DNA of 25,871 nt from an uncultured Bacilli bacterium (GTDB lineage Bacteria > Bacillota_I > Bacilli_A > RF39 > UBA660), in contig CARMXJ010000019.1 in the NCBI GenBank assembly GCA_949025205.1, positions 1 to 25,871 on the forward strand, given 5' to 3'. How positions within the stretch are numbered: the first letter of the stretch is position 1; the number at the start of each line of letters is the position of its first letter. The notes beneath the pieces are model-generated. The model made no database searches. It was given only the letters and a program-made list of their open reading frames with translations, and was not told the origin of the DNA. The translations under genes and the position numbers were made by a program. Shown here piece by piece: positions 6,041 to 12,628 of this stretch.

Positions 6041-7228
6041 ATGCAGATTAAAATTCATAGGGGGATAAATCAAATTGGTGGATGTGTAACTGAAATTAAA
6101 AGTAATAAAACTAGGATACTTATTGATGTAGGATCTAATCTTCCAAATAGTACAAGTAAAGTAAAAGTGAATGTTGCTAAAATTAGCAAAAAGTGTGATG
6201 CTGTTTTTATAACTCATTATCATTTAGACCATATCGGCGAATATATGCAAATTAGGAAAGAAGTTCCCATTTATATTGGAGAACAAGCAAAAGAGATATT
6301 TACGATATATCAAAAGAAAATGACAGAACCTAAAGTTGCAGAAGTTACACAGGAACATATTGATAGATTAGAAGCCTTTAATACATTTAAACCAGATGAA
6401 ACTTTAGAAATTGGAGATATTAAAATAACCCCTATTCGCATAGACCATTCGGCTTTTGATAGTTATATGTTCCTTATAGAAGCAGAAGGCAAAAGAATTT
6501 TACATACTGGAGATTTCCGAACACATGGTCCTAGTGGCAAAGATATACCTAAGATATTTAAGGATATAGGAAAAGTTGATATTCTCATTTGTGAACATAC
6601 AACACTTTCAAGATTAGATGAAGTTTTTATGTCTGAATTTAAGTTACAAGAAGAAGCTACTAATCTAATAAAAAACAATAAGTATGTTTTTATAATGTGT
6701 GCCTCTACAAATATTGATAGAATCGCCTCTTTTTATCATGCAAATAAGGAAGCAGGAAAGAAGTTATTTATATGTGATGTCTACCAAAAAGAAATACTTG
6801 ATTATGTAACAAAGACTAGCAAAAAGTACAAAGACTATTACGATTTTTCAGATGTTAAAAGTTTTGACAAAGAGTTTTATCAAGAAATGGTTGATAATGG
6901 TTTTTGTATGTTGGTACGAAGTAATTACTTTTCAAAAAGGTTTATCAATAGTCCTAATTTTAAAGATAATATATTTATCTATTCTCAATGGCTAGGATAT
7001 TTGAAAGGTGCTACTGCTGATGAAAGTATTGTTAATTTTGTTCCTAAAGAATATTACTATTTACATACTAGCGGTCATGCAACTGCGGAAGGTATTACAG
7101 AGGTTTGTAATATTGTTAAACCTAAAGAGATTATTCCTATACATGGGGAGAACTCACATGACTTTGAAAAACTAAATTTACCATATAGAGTTAAACATTT
7201 AAAAACCAAAAAGACCTATAATATATAG
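6041..7228 (+). CDS. Metallo-beta-lactamase/beta-CASP family nuclease, compact RNase J-like
   Basis: A 395-residue predicted zinc-dependent nuclease. The metal site is well preserved: THYHLDH (His59, His61, Asp63, His64), IDHSAFDS (His136), HTGDF (His155, Asp158). Beta-CASP features follow: the acidic motif A (ICEHTTLS, Glu185), motif B HTSGHA (His342/His346) and motif C IPIHGE (His368). RNase J enzymes are about 550 residues with a C-terminal extension that is missing here, so this is a compact relative. Possible substrates are RNA or DNA ends. The neighbours (an SSB before, a ClpP-type peptidase 15 bases after) suggest nucleic-acid processing in element replication, host interference or defence. 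Which of these applies is inference. The start is set by AGAAAGGAA. Confidence 0.85.
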   Translation: MQIKIHRGINQIGGCVTEIKSNKTRILIDVGSNLPNSTSKVKVNVAKISKKCDAVFITHYHLDHIGEYMQIRKEVPIYIGEQAKEIFTIYQKKMTEPKVAEVTQEHIDRLEAFNTFKPDETLEIGDIKITPIRIDHSAFDSYMFLIEAEGKRILHTGDFRTHGPSGKDIPKIFKDIGKVDILICEHTTLSRLDEVFMSEFKLQEEATNLIKNNKYVFIMCASTNIDRIASFYHANKEAGKKLFICDVYQKEILDYVTKTSKKYKDYYDFSDVKSFDKEFYQEMVDNGFCMLVRSNYFSKRFINSPNFKDNIFIYSQWLGYLKGATADESIVNFVPKEYYYLHTSGHATAEGITEVCNIVKPKEIIPIHGENSHDFEKLNLPYRVKHLKTKKTYNI

Positions 7229-7243
7229 AAAGGAATTAAGAAT

Positions 7244-7834
7244 ATGTCTAATAATAAAAGTAAAAAGAAAACCAAGAAAGAAACTAAACCTAAAAAGCCC
7301 TCTGACATTAATTTATTCGATAATCGTATAATTCGTTTGAATAAAACTATTGATACAGAGGTGGCACAGGAAATAGTCGAGCAATTATTAAAACTTGATG
7401 CTACTAAAAGCAAGAAGGATATAATATTTTATATTAATTCTCCAGGCGGAGCAGTGTCAGCAGGAATGGCTATTTATGATGCTATGCAAATGATTAGTTG
7501 TGATGTTAAAACAATATGTATAGGTCGTTGTGCTTCAATGGCAGCTGTGCTTCTTAGTGGTGGAACAAAAGGTAAACGATATATAACGCCTAATAGTGAA
7601 GTTATGATCCACGAAGTATCTTCTTTTAATATGGGGAAAGTTGGAGAATTAAAAATTGACTATGAACACACAAACGCATTAAATGAGAGAATTATTAAAC
7701 TATTAGCAAAGAATACAGGCAAGACTATAAAACAGGTTAGACATGACATTCAATTAAAGGATAAATGGTTTGATGCAGAAGCAGGACTAAAATATGGAAT
7801 TGCTGATAAAATACTAACGAAAACCGCTATGTAG
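7244..7834 (+). CDS. ClpP-like serine peptidase
   Basis: A 196-residue ClpP-family protein with an intact predicted triad: Ser98 (GRCASMAA), His123 (EVMIHEVS) and Asp168 (RHDIQLKD). Other family marks are INSPGG, AGMAIYDAM, GTKGKRYITPNSEV and YGIADKIL. The first 20 residues are a Lys-rich tail in place of the usual propeptide and axial-loop sequence, so docking to host ClpX/ClpC may differ. No Clp ATPase is encoded nearby. Phage-type ClpP enzymes process capsid scaffolds, but no structural genes are present here, which makes that role unlikely. The ribosome binding site AGAAAGGAAT is nearly identical to that of the upstream nuclease gene, supporting a co-evolved operon. Confidence 0.9.
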   Translation: MSNNKSKKKTKKETKPKKPSDINLFDNRIIRLNKTIDTEVAQEIVEQLLKLDATKSKKDIIFYINSPGGAVSAGMAIYDAMQMISCDVKTICIGRCASMAAVLLSGGTKGKRYITPNSEVMIHEVSSFNMGKVGELKIDYEHTNALNERIIKLLAKNTGKTIKQVRHDIQLKDKWFDAEAGLKYGIADKILTKTAM

Positions 7835-7857
7835 ATTTAGGTATCTCTAATTAATGG

Positions 7858-7884
7858 ATATTTATATACTTCGTATATAAATAT
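7858..7884. repeat. CTTCG-loop hairpin repeat, copy 2
   Basis: An 11-bp perfect stem ATATTTATATA / TATATAAATAT around CTTCG, preceded by GTATCTCTAATTAATGG. Compared with copy 1 both arms changed together (G to A on the left, C to T on the right), so pairing is kept. It lies 23 bases after the ClpP stop. Confidence 0.75.
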
Positions 7885-7926
7885 GACAAAAAAGACAATT
7901 TTAAGAATAGGTCTGCAATTAATAGA

Positions 7927-7953
7927 ATATTTAAGTACTTCGTACATAAATAT
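7927..7953. repeat. CTTCG-loop hairpin repeat, copy 3
   Basis: ATATTTAAGTA / TACATAAATAT around CTTCG, with a single A-A mismatch in an otherwise 11-bp stem. Preceded by AATTAATAGA and followed by AAGAAAAGAGAC. Confidence 0.7.
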
Positions 7954-7979
7954 AAGAAAAGAGACAAAAAAACGAAAAA

Positions 7980-8009
7980 TTGCAGTTTTGTAAATTGTGT
8001 TTATATATA
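7980..8009 (+). promoter_or_regulatory. Probable promoter of the second candidate structured RNA
   Basis: TTGCAG (7980-7985) lies 16-18 bases before overlapping TATATA boxes (8002-8009). The expected start near 8014-8016 coincides with the first base of the RNA's closing stem. Confidence 0.5.
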
Positions 8010-8014
8010 AGTAT

Positions 8015-8118
8015 AACGCACTACCTGGCGGGTATATTGATGTTAGTCCATTTTGTTAATGACATGGATCACTCTCTTTTAAACATCTTTATCATTTCAT
8101 TAGAGTAGTGCGTTTTTT
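8015..8118 (+). ncRNA. Candidate structured RNA closed by a 10-bp end-to-end stem
   Basis: AACGCACTAC (8015-8024) pairs perfectly with GTAGTGCGTT (8105-8114), followed by TTTT. The RNA is thus about 104 nt with its two ends paired and a terminator-like tail. Inside, AGTCCAT pairs with ATGGA and ACT around a bulge, making a second stem. No ORF of note is present. The end-to-end stem with a U-tract and the promoter at 7980 argue for an independent transcript. I do not recognise the family. Possible roles include a regulator of the element's replication or of the adjacent helicase or peptidase genes. Confidence 0.6.
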
Positions 8119-8144
8119 GTGAAATGTATCTCTAATTGATAGAC

Positions 8145-8169
8145 TATTTAAGTACTTCGTACTTAAATA
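8145..8169. repeat. CTTCG-loop hairpin repeat, copy 4
   Basis: A 10-bp perfect stem TATTTAAGTA / TACTTAAATA around CTTCG, preceded by GTATCTCTAATTGATAGAC. Relative to copy 1, T-to-A on the left is matched by A-to-T on the right, a compensatory pair. Confidence 0.75.
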
Positions 8170-8220
8170 ATGGAAAAACATATTTAAGGATAACTATATA
8201 AAAAAATTACTTATGCCTGT

Positions 8221-8252
8221 GGCATAGTGGCATAGTACAATTCCATAATAAA
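8221..8252. repeat. GGCATAGTGGCAT box, copy B
   Basis: GGCATAGTGGCAT followed by AGTACAATTCCATAATAAA, near-identical to 3699-3731. It lies 51 bases after hairpin copy 4 (49 bases in copy A) and next to the homologous minus-strand terminator. Confidence 0.7.
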
Positions 8253-8287
8253 ACCTCTCTAGGAACTTCCTAGAAGCCCTAAAGAGG
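8246..8287 (-). terminator. Intrinsic terminator (second) downstream of the D5-type helicase gene
   Basis: On the minus strand a 10-bp stem (plus-strand arms CCTCTCTAGG 8254-8263 and CCTAAAGAGG 8278-8287, one G-T pair) is followed by TTTTATTAT. It is homologous in layout and sequence to 3723-3755. Confidence 0.65.
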
Positions 8288-8337
8288 CATATATATTTAC
8301 AAAAATTTTATCGCCTTATATGATAAAAGCCCTCCTA

Positions 8338-8354
8338 GAGCCTCCTAGAGGCTC
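8338..8354 (-). terminator. Hairpin directly behind the D5-type helicase gene
   Basis: A perfect 7-bp stem GAGCCTC / GAGGCTC with a three-base loop, 20 bases after the helicase stop codon on the minus strand. The T-run (CTTTTAT) comes about ten bases later, so it may be an RNA-stabilising hairpin rather than a terminator. Confidence 0.4.
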
Positions 8355-8374
8355 ACAGAGGTATTATAGAACAT

Positions 8375-9574
8375 TTATATATTCTCAAATTCATCATTTT
8401 TATCATAAAGGTTCTCACATAAATAATCGCTAAAAGGAACAGCATTAAATATCCTTTTTAAATAATCATCACTAGATTTTGTCGCTGTATCTTCACTAAT
8501 TCCATACTTGGTTAAGTATCTATTATATACATCCCTACTATCTGAATTAAAGTTTGGCGAAGCATAATAAGTATCTCTTTTAGTGCCAAATTGGTATCGT
8601 TCGGTCCTATACCCTAAGGCTATGACTTCTTTACCGAATTTAGAATTACTAACTGCTTCTCTATTATTTAATTTACACCAGTTGCGATACTCCTCATAGT
8701 ATTTTGCCTTAACCACAAATTCCTTTATAGGAACTGAATTACAGAACTCTACTACATTATTACATTCCATGAAATAATTTTTAGTTTCCTGTACCACAAT
8801 ATCGGGAATGCTAAACCTACCAGTTTCAAGCACTTTCTTAAATGCTTGTACAGCTCTAGTTGCAATAATCTGTAATGCTAAAGGTTTACATAGCTCCTCT
8901 CCTATATTTATATCACGATTATCATTATCATCAGTAAATGTCGCGTTAAATGGTATGACTACAAACCGATCAGTTATAAATATACCTGTCTCTTTGAAGT
9001 CAATTACTTCATTTACAGAAAATAACATAGTTGCATAAGGCTCTAGTACTTCTAGTTCCTTATTTTTAAGTTCAATAGAGATAGGCTCTCCTGATATTAG
9101 TCTAGTAATTAACGAGTTGTTAATATACTTAGGCTGTTTCTGGTCCTCTGCAATATTGACAGTACACCCTTTTAAAGCCCCAACTGTTGATTTACTACCT
9201 GCTTTGCTTCCTGATAACTTCTCTAAATGCTCGTGAGAACATTTAGAAAATTTTTTGGTTTCAAATGCATCTTCATTAGACCCTTGTTTCGTTTCAAGTA
9301 AAGCCTCCAGTACACGAAAGATTTTTGACTTTCCATTGCGACCTGCACCTTTAAATATAAAAGCCTTATTAAGTTTAGAGGTCTTGGCTAGTGAATAGCC
9401 GATGACCTCATATAATAAAGTTTCTATCTCTTTGTTATGACAGCATACACTATCGAAATAGTAGTCAACTATATCACGTTCTTTAGAGCTAGTTGTAAGT
9501 GCCTCTATATCATTATAGGGTACACTTAGTTCTGCAAATATATTTGCAAAATCAATATTATTGTTGTTGTCCAT
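8375..9574 (-). CDS. D5/P4-type superfamily 3 helicase (phage/plasmid primase C-terminal family), no primase domain
   Basis: A 399-residue replication helicase. An N-terminal helical region (about 1-65) matches the D5_N-like lead-in (VDYYFDSV, LLYEVIGYSLAKTSKLNKAF). The AAA+ SF3 core has Walker A GAGRNGKS (76-83), a Walker B-like NIAED (140-144), and a sensor Asn in LFSVNEV, followed by an Arg-rich TDRFVVIPFNATF segment. The C-terminal third resembles the helical or winged region seen in D5/P4-type proteins. P4 alpha-type proteins are usually longer and carry an N-terminal primase; that part is absent, so priming must come from elsewhere. The start ATG follows AGGAGG and overlaps the previous gene by 17 bases, indicating translational coupling. 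It is the likely replication initiator or helicase of the element. Confidence 0.85.
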   Translation of the reverse strand: MDNNNNIDFANIFAELSVPYNDIEALTTSSKERDIVDYYFDSVCCHNKEIETLLYEVIGYSLAKTSKLNKAFIFKGAGRNGKSKIFRVLEALLETKQGSNEDAFETKKFSKCSHEHLEKLSGSKAGSKSTVGALKGCTVNIAEDQKQPKYINNSLITRLISGEPISIELKNKELEVLEPYATMLFSVNEVIDFKETGIFITDRFVVIPFNATFTDDNDNRDINIGEELCKPLALQIIATRAVQAFKKVLETGRFSIPDIVVQETKNYFMECNNVVEFCNSVPIKEFVVKAKYYEEYRNWCKLNNREAVSNSKFGKEVIALGYRTERYQFGTKRDTYYASPNFNSDSRDVYNRYLTKYGISEDTATKSSDDYLKRIFNAVPFSDYLCENLYDKNDEFENI

Positions 9575-10091
9575 TATTATTACCTCCTAAATTATCCATT
9601 ACACTATCATAAATTGTTTTACTGTTTTTAGTTTGATTATCCTTTATAGCAATGGTTTTTGTTTCATTAGGTTTATTATTGGTTTGGTTATTATTTTGAC
9701 CATTGCTCAAGTTTATCAAGCTATTATAGATGTTTTGAGCAGTATTACTCTCTTTCATAATCGTTACCTCATTTTCTTCAAGATATTTGACTATTTTGTC
9801 AAACATCTCTGGTCTTATGGTTACTACATTGTCGCTACATTTAATTGTTAACCAATCTGGTTGTGTTTCAATTAAAATGTTATCTATTTCTAATGTTTGA
9901 CAACAAGTATTGTTTTCTTTAACAAATTGAGATATTTCAAATATTTCATTTTTAGTTAAAGTTATGTCAGAATTCCTTTCTAAATCCAAAATTGATATTC
10001 TAACTGGATCCTTTTCCTCTATCATTATAAGATGATTAACTAACTCAATTATTGTTAATTCATCTTCTTTTTTTATATAAGGTTCATACAT
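9558..10091 (-). CDS. Uncharacterised protein preceding the D5-type helicase
   Basis: A 177-residue protein I do not recognise. Residues 1-120 are a mixed alpha/beta acidic region with one Cys-Cys pair (NNTCCQTLE). The C-terminal third is a low-complexity Asn/Gln-rich linker carrying two similar motifs: NIYNSLINLSNGQNNNQ at about 120-136 and TIYDSVMDNLGGNNNGQQQ at 159-177. Repeated short helices on a flexible linker suggest peptide docking sites, perhaps for the helicase. It starts with a good ribosome binding site (AGGAG) and its 3' end overlaps the helicase start by 17 bases, so the two are probably made in fixed proportion. A primase-accessory or loader role is a guess from position only. 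Confidence 0.6.
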   Translation of the reverse strand: MYEPYIKKEDELTIIELVNHLIMIEEKDPVRISILDLERNSDITLTKNEIFEISQFVKENNTCCQTLEIDNILIETQPDWLTIKCSDNVVTIRPEMFDKIVKYLEENEVTIMKESNTAQNIYNSLINLSNGQNNNQTNNKPNETKTIAIKDNQTKNSKTIYDSVMDNLGGNNNGQQQ

Positions 10092-10094
10092 AAT

Positions 10095-10277
10095 TTATTC
10101 TCCTCTCATTTTTGTTTTAATTACCTTATTTTGACTATTTGAGCACTGCTCATTATTACTTGTTTCTTCTGCTATAAACTTCTCATATTCTTCTTGGTGC
10201 TCTTGAATGTAGTGAAGAACATCAAAAACAATACTATTAGCTATTTGTTTAATTTGTTCATCACTAATTATCATCAC
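10095..10277 (-). CDS. Small acidic protein at the head of the replication operon
   Basis: A 60-residue, largely helical protein (DEQIKQIANSIVFDVLHYIQEHQEEYEKFIAEE, then a Ser/Asn/Gln-rich tail). No family is recognised. The ribosome binding site AAAGGTGG supports either GTG 10277 (6-base spacing) or ATG 10274 (9-base spacing); I list the longer form. It is separated by three bases from the next gene, so it is the first gene of the leftward three-gene operon ending in the D5-type helicase. Confidence 0.6.
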   Translation of the reverse strand: MMIISDEQIKQIANSIVFDVLHYIQEHQEEYEKFIAEETSNNEQCSNSQNKVIKTKMRGE

Positions 10278-10365
10278 ATTACACCACCTTTACTTAATTA
10301 GCTTAAACAAAACTTAATCGGTCATATAGTTTAAAATCACTCCTTATCTAAAATTAAGGCCTTTT

Positions 10366-10377
10366 TTTGTCGACAAA
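10366..10377. promoter_or_regulatory. Perfect 12-bp palindrome in the divergent control region
   Basis: TTTGTCGACAAA is fully self-complementary. It lies between the leftward replication operon and the rightward XRE-integrase operon, 45 bases upstream of the latter's -35 box. A likely binding site, perhaps for the XRE protein at 10481. Confidence 0.45.
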
Positions 10378-10421
10378 TAAATAGTACCATGATTTTAAGT
10401 ATTATAAAATCGCTATTTTGG

Positions 10422-10450
10422 TTGATTAAATATGAATTTAGTATTATAAT
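10422..10450 (+). promoter_or_regulatory. Promoter of the XRE-integrase operon
   Basis: TTGATT (10422-10427), a 17-base spacer and TATAAT (10445-10450): near-consensus housekeeping promoter. Transcription would start at about 10457. Confidence 0.8.
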
Positions 10451-10480
10451 AAGAATACTTGAAAGAAAGTGAGGATAATT

Positions 10481-11104
10481 ATGCCTAATTTTAAAAATAT
10501 GAATACTCCGCAAAGATTAAAATATTTAAGAGTAGAAAGAGATAATAATTCTACTCAACATGAACTTTATTTTAAATTACTTGGTATGGCTCATAAGATT
10601 AAAGAGTCTAAGGCGTTAGATTACCCAAAACAAACAATTTATAGGCTAGAAAAAGGACTAACCGAATTACCACCTGAGTTTGCTTTGGCATATTCTAAAT
10701 ATTTCAATGTATCTTTAGATTTTTTGTATTGTAATACTGATTATATAAATATTAAGTATGATGAAGTTAAGAAAAAACTTGGTTTATCAGATTTTGCTTT
10801 AAATAAATTAGAGCATATGAAAAAAAACGAGCAAGAAAAAAAAGCTCTTTCTGTTTTAGATTACTTATTATCTTCTGCTAACTCAAATAATTTAATTGAT
10901 TTATTAAATGCAATATATAGCCATAGGGACATGGATATGAAAAATGTTGTAAGTCAATATAGAGGAAATGTTTTTGTTAATAGTCAATATATTAAAAATC
11001 CTATTATATTAGAGGATGGAGATTTAGAATATGTATCTTTATTTAAAGTATCTGAAATAGCTAAAAAAATAGCCAACTCTTATAAAAAGGATGGTGGTAA
11101 ATAA
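10481..11104 (+). CDS. XRE-family regulator coupled to the integrase
   Basis: A 207-residue protein with an N-terminal helix-turn-helix of XRE type (RLKYLRVERDNNSTQHELY...KQTIYRLEKGLTELPPEFALAYSKYFNVSLDFLY, about 10-87) and a helical C-terminal domain of unknown fold. The HTH region has an insertion between helices 2 and 3 compared with compact repressors. I chose ATG 10481 because GTGAGG lies directly upstream; the GTG at 10469 would be inside that site. Its stop overlaps the integrase start (TAATG), so translation is coupled. That arrangement suggests a regulator of integration and excision, possibly also acting as a directionality switch. Confidence 0.8.
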   Translation: MPNFKNMNTPQRLKYLRVERDNNSTQHELYFKLLGMAHKIKESKALDYPKQTIYRLEKGLTELPPEFALAYSKYFNVSLDFLYCNTDYINIKYDEVKKKLGLSDFALNKLEHMKKNEQEKKALSVLDYLLSSANSNNLIDLLNAIYSHRDMDMKNVVSQYRGNVFVNSQYIKNPIILEDGDLEYVSLFKVSEIAKKIANSYKKDGGK

Positions 11105-12627
11105 TGAATGTAGTAGTATATGCAAGATATAGTTCTCATAATCAAAATGAGCAATCTATCGAAGGACAATTAGAATATTGTAAAAATTATGCTAAACAAC
11201 ATAATTACACTATCATTGGCGAATATATAGACAGAGCGCAAAGTGGAACAAATGATGACCGACCAGAATTTAAAAAAATGATAGAGGATAGTAACAAAAA
11301 AACATTTGAAGGAGTTTTAGTTTATCAATTAGACCGTTTTGCTCGTAATAGATATGATAGTGCTACATATAAAGCTAAACTAAAAAAGAATAATGTAAGA
11401 GTACTATCGGCTCGTGAAAATATTAGTGATGATGCTTCGGGAGTTTTAATGGAAAGCGTTTTAGAGGGAATGGCTGAATACTTTTCTGTTGAGTTAGGGC
11501 AAAAGGTTAAAAGAGGTATGAAAATAAATGCTGATAACTGTTATTATAATGGTGGTACTGTTCCACTAGGTTTAAAGTTAATTGAAGTTGATAGTAATAT
11601 TACAGATGCTACTGGTAAGATAGTAAAAAAGAAAAAATATGCTATTGATGAAGAAACAGCCCCTATCGTTCAAAAAATATTTGAAATGTACAATAATGGC
11701 GACTTAATGGCTGATATAATAAGATATATGAATGATAAAAACATTAAAACAGCAACAGGTGGGGAATTTAATAAAAATAGTATAAGGAATATTTTGTTAA
11801 ATAAAAAATATATAGGTATTTATACTTATAATGGTGTTGAAACTCCTGATGCTATTCCTAGAATAATTGATGATGCTTCGTTTAATAAAGTACAAGAAAT
11901 CATGTTTAAAAATAAAAAAGCACCTGCAAGAGCAAGAGCTAAAACTGAATATTTACTAACTACTAAACTATTCTGTGGACATTGTAAAGAAATGATGACA
12001 GGTTATAGTGGTACTTCTAAAACTGGAAAATTACACAATTATTATATGTGTAATAATGCGAGAAAAAAACTTTGTGATAAGAAGGCAGTTCAAAAAGATT
12101 ACATAGAGGATCTAATAGTTGAACAAGCGAGAGAAGTCTTAACTGATGAAAACATTAAGAGAATCGCCGAAGAAGTGGTTAAACTTGCTGATAAAGAAAA
12201 AGAAAGTACAACTTTAAAAAGGCTTAATAAAATGCTTAAAGAAAATGAGAAACAAAAAGCAAATTTATTTGATAGCTTAAAAATATGTGATATTGACAGT
12301 GTTAAAAAGTCTATTTTTGAAGAAATTAACAAAATGGAAATTGAACATTCTAGAATTAAGAATGAAATTGTAATTGAAGAAAGTCATAATGTTAAATTAA
12401 CAGTTGGACAAGTGAAGTTTTTTTTGGTACAATTAAAAAGAGGCAATATTAACGATATTAAATATAAGAGAGTTCTAATAAACACACTAATTAATAAAGT
12501 ATATTTATATGATGATAGTGTTACATTAGTATTTAATACTCAAGATAAGCCTATTGAAAAAAAAGTGCCTAGAATTGAGGTACTAGAGAGTTCGCTTTTA
12601 GGTAAAGATGCTCTGCCATGTGAATAA
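11104..12627 (+). CDS. Large serine recombinase (integrase) of the element
   Basis: A 507-residue large serine recombinase. The catalytic domain spans 1-140 (Ser10 in YARYSS; DRFARNRYD; GMAEYFSVELGQKVKRGM). The Recombinase domain is at about 150-265 (GGTVPLGL, TATGGEFNKNSIRNILLNKKYIG). The zinc ribbon follows with Cys291, Cys294, Cys316 and Cys324, then a coiled-coil segment at 365-425 and a C-terminal beta region. Such enzymes join attP and attB through a short core. The last four codons before the stop coincide exactly, and in frame, with the right 12-bp repeat, so the gene's 3' end is defined by the integration event. In the circle the predicted protein would be 22 residues longer (see 3436-3504). 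The start overlaps the upstream stop by one base. Confidence 0.95.
   Translation: MNVVVYARYSSHNQNEQSIEGQLEYCKNYAKQHNYTIIGEYIDRAQSGTNDDRPEFKKMIEDSNKKTFEGVLVYQLDRFARNRYDSATYKAKLKKNNVRVLSARENISDDASGVLMESVLEGMAEYFSVELGQKVKRGMKINADNCYYNGGTVPLGLKLIEVDSNITDATGKIVKKKKYAIDEETAPIVQKIFEMYNNGDLMADIIRYMNDKNIKTATGGEFNKNSIRNILLNKKYIGIYTYNGVETPDAIPRIIDDASFNKVQEIMFKNKKAPARARAKTEYLLTTKLFCGHCKEMMTGYSGTSKTGKLHNYYMCNNARKKLCDKKAVQKDYIEDLIVEQAREVLTDENIKRIAEEVVKLADKEKESTTLKRLNKMLKENEKQKANLFDSLKICDIDSVKKSIFEEINKMEIEHSRIKNEIVIEESHNVKLTVGQVKFFLVQLKRGNINDIKYKRVLINTLINKVYLYDDSVTLVFNTQDKPIEKKVPRIEVLESSLLGKDALPCE
12613..12624 (+). repeat. Right attachment-site core of the integrative element (attR)
   Basis: CTGCCATGTGAA is identical to 3424-3435. 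It encodes Leu-Pro-Cys-Glu, the last four residues of the integrase in its integrated form. Distance between the cores is 9,189 bp. Confidence 0.75.
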
Positions 12628-12628
12628 T

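Noticed and set aside
3623..8169. CRISPR array
   Set aside because: The four hairpin repeats are unevenly spaced, have no spacer-sized regular units and no cas genes nearby.
9633..9851. Plus-strand 72-codon open frame
   Set aside because: It lies inside the minus-strand gene at 9558-10091, which has better coding character, a ribosome binding site and operon context.
10320..10350. Tiny leader peptide (GTG start, eight codons) on the minus strand upstream of 10277
   Set aside because: AAGGAG overlaps or abuts the start, leaving no normal spacing, and the peptide is too short to support.
3424..12624. Complete prophage or conjugative element
   Set aside because: No capsid, portal, terminase, tail, holin, relaxase or type IV secretion genes are seen in the 9.2 kb.
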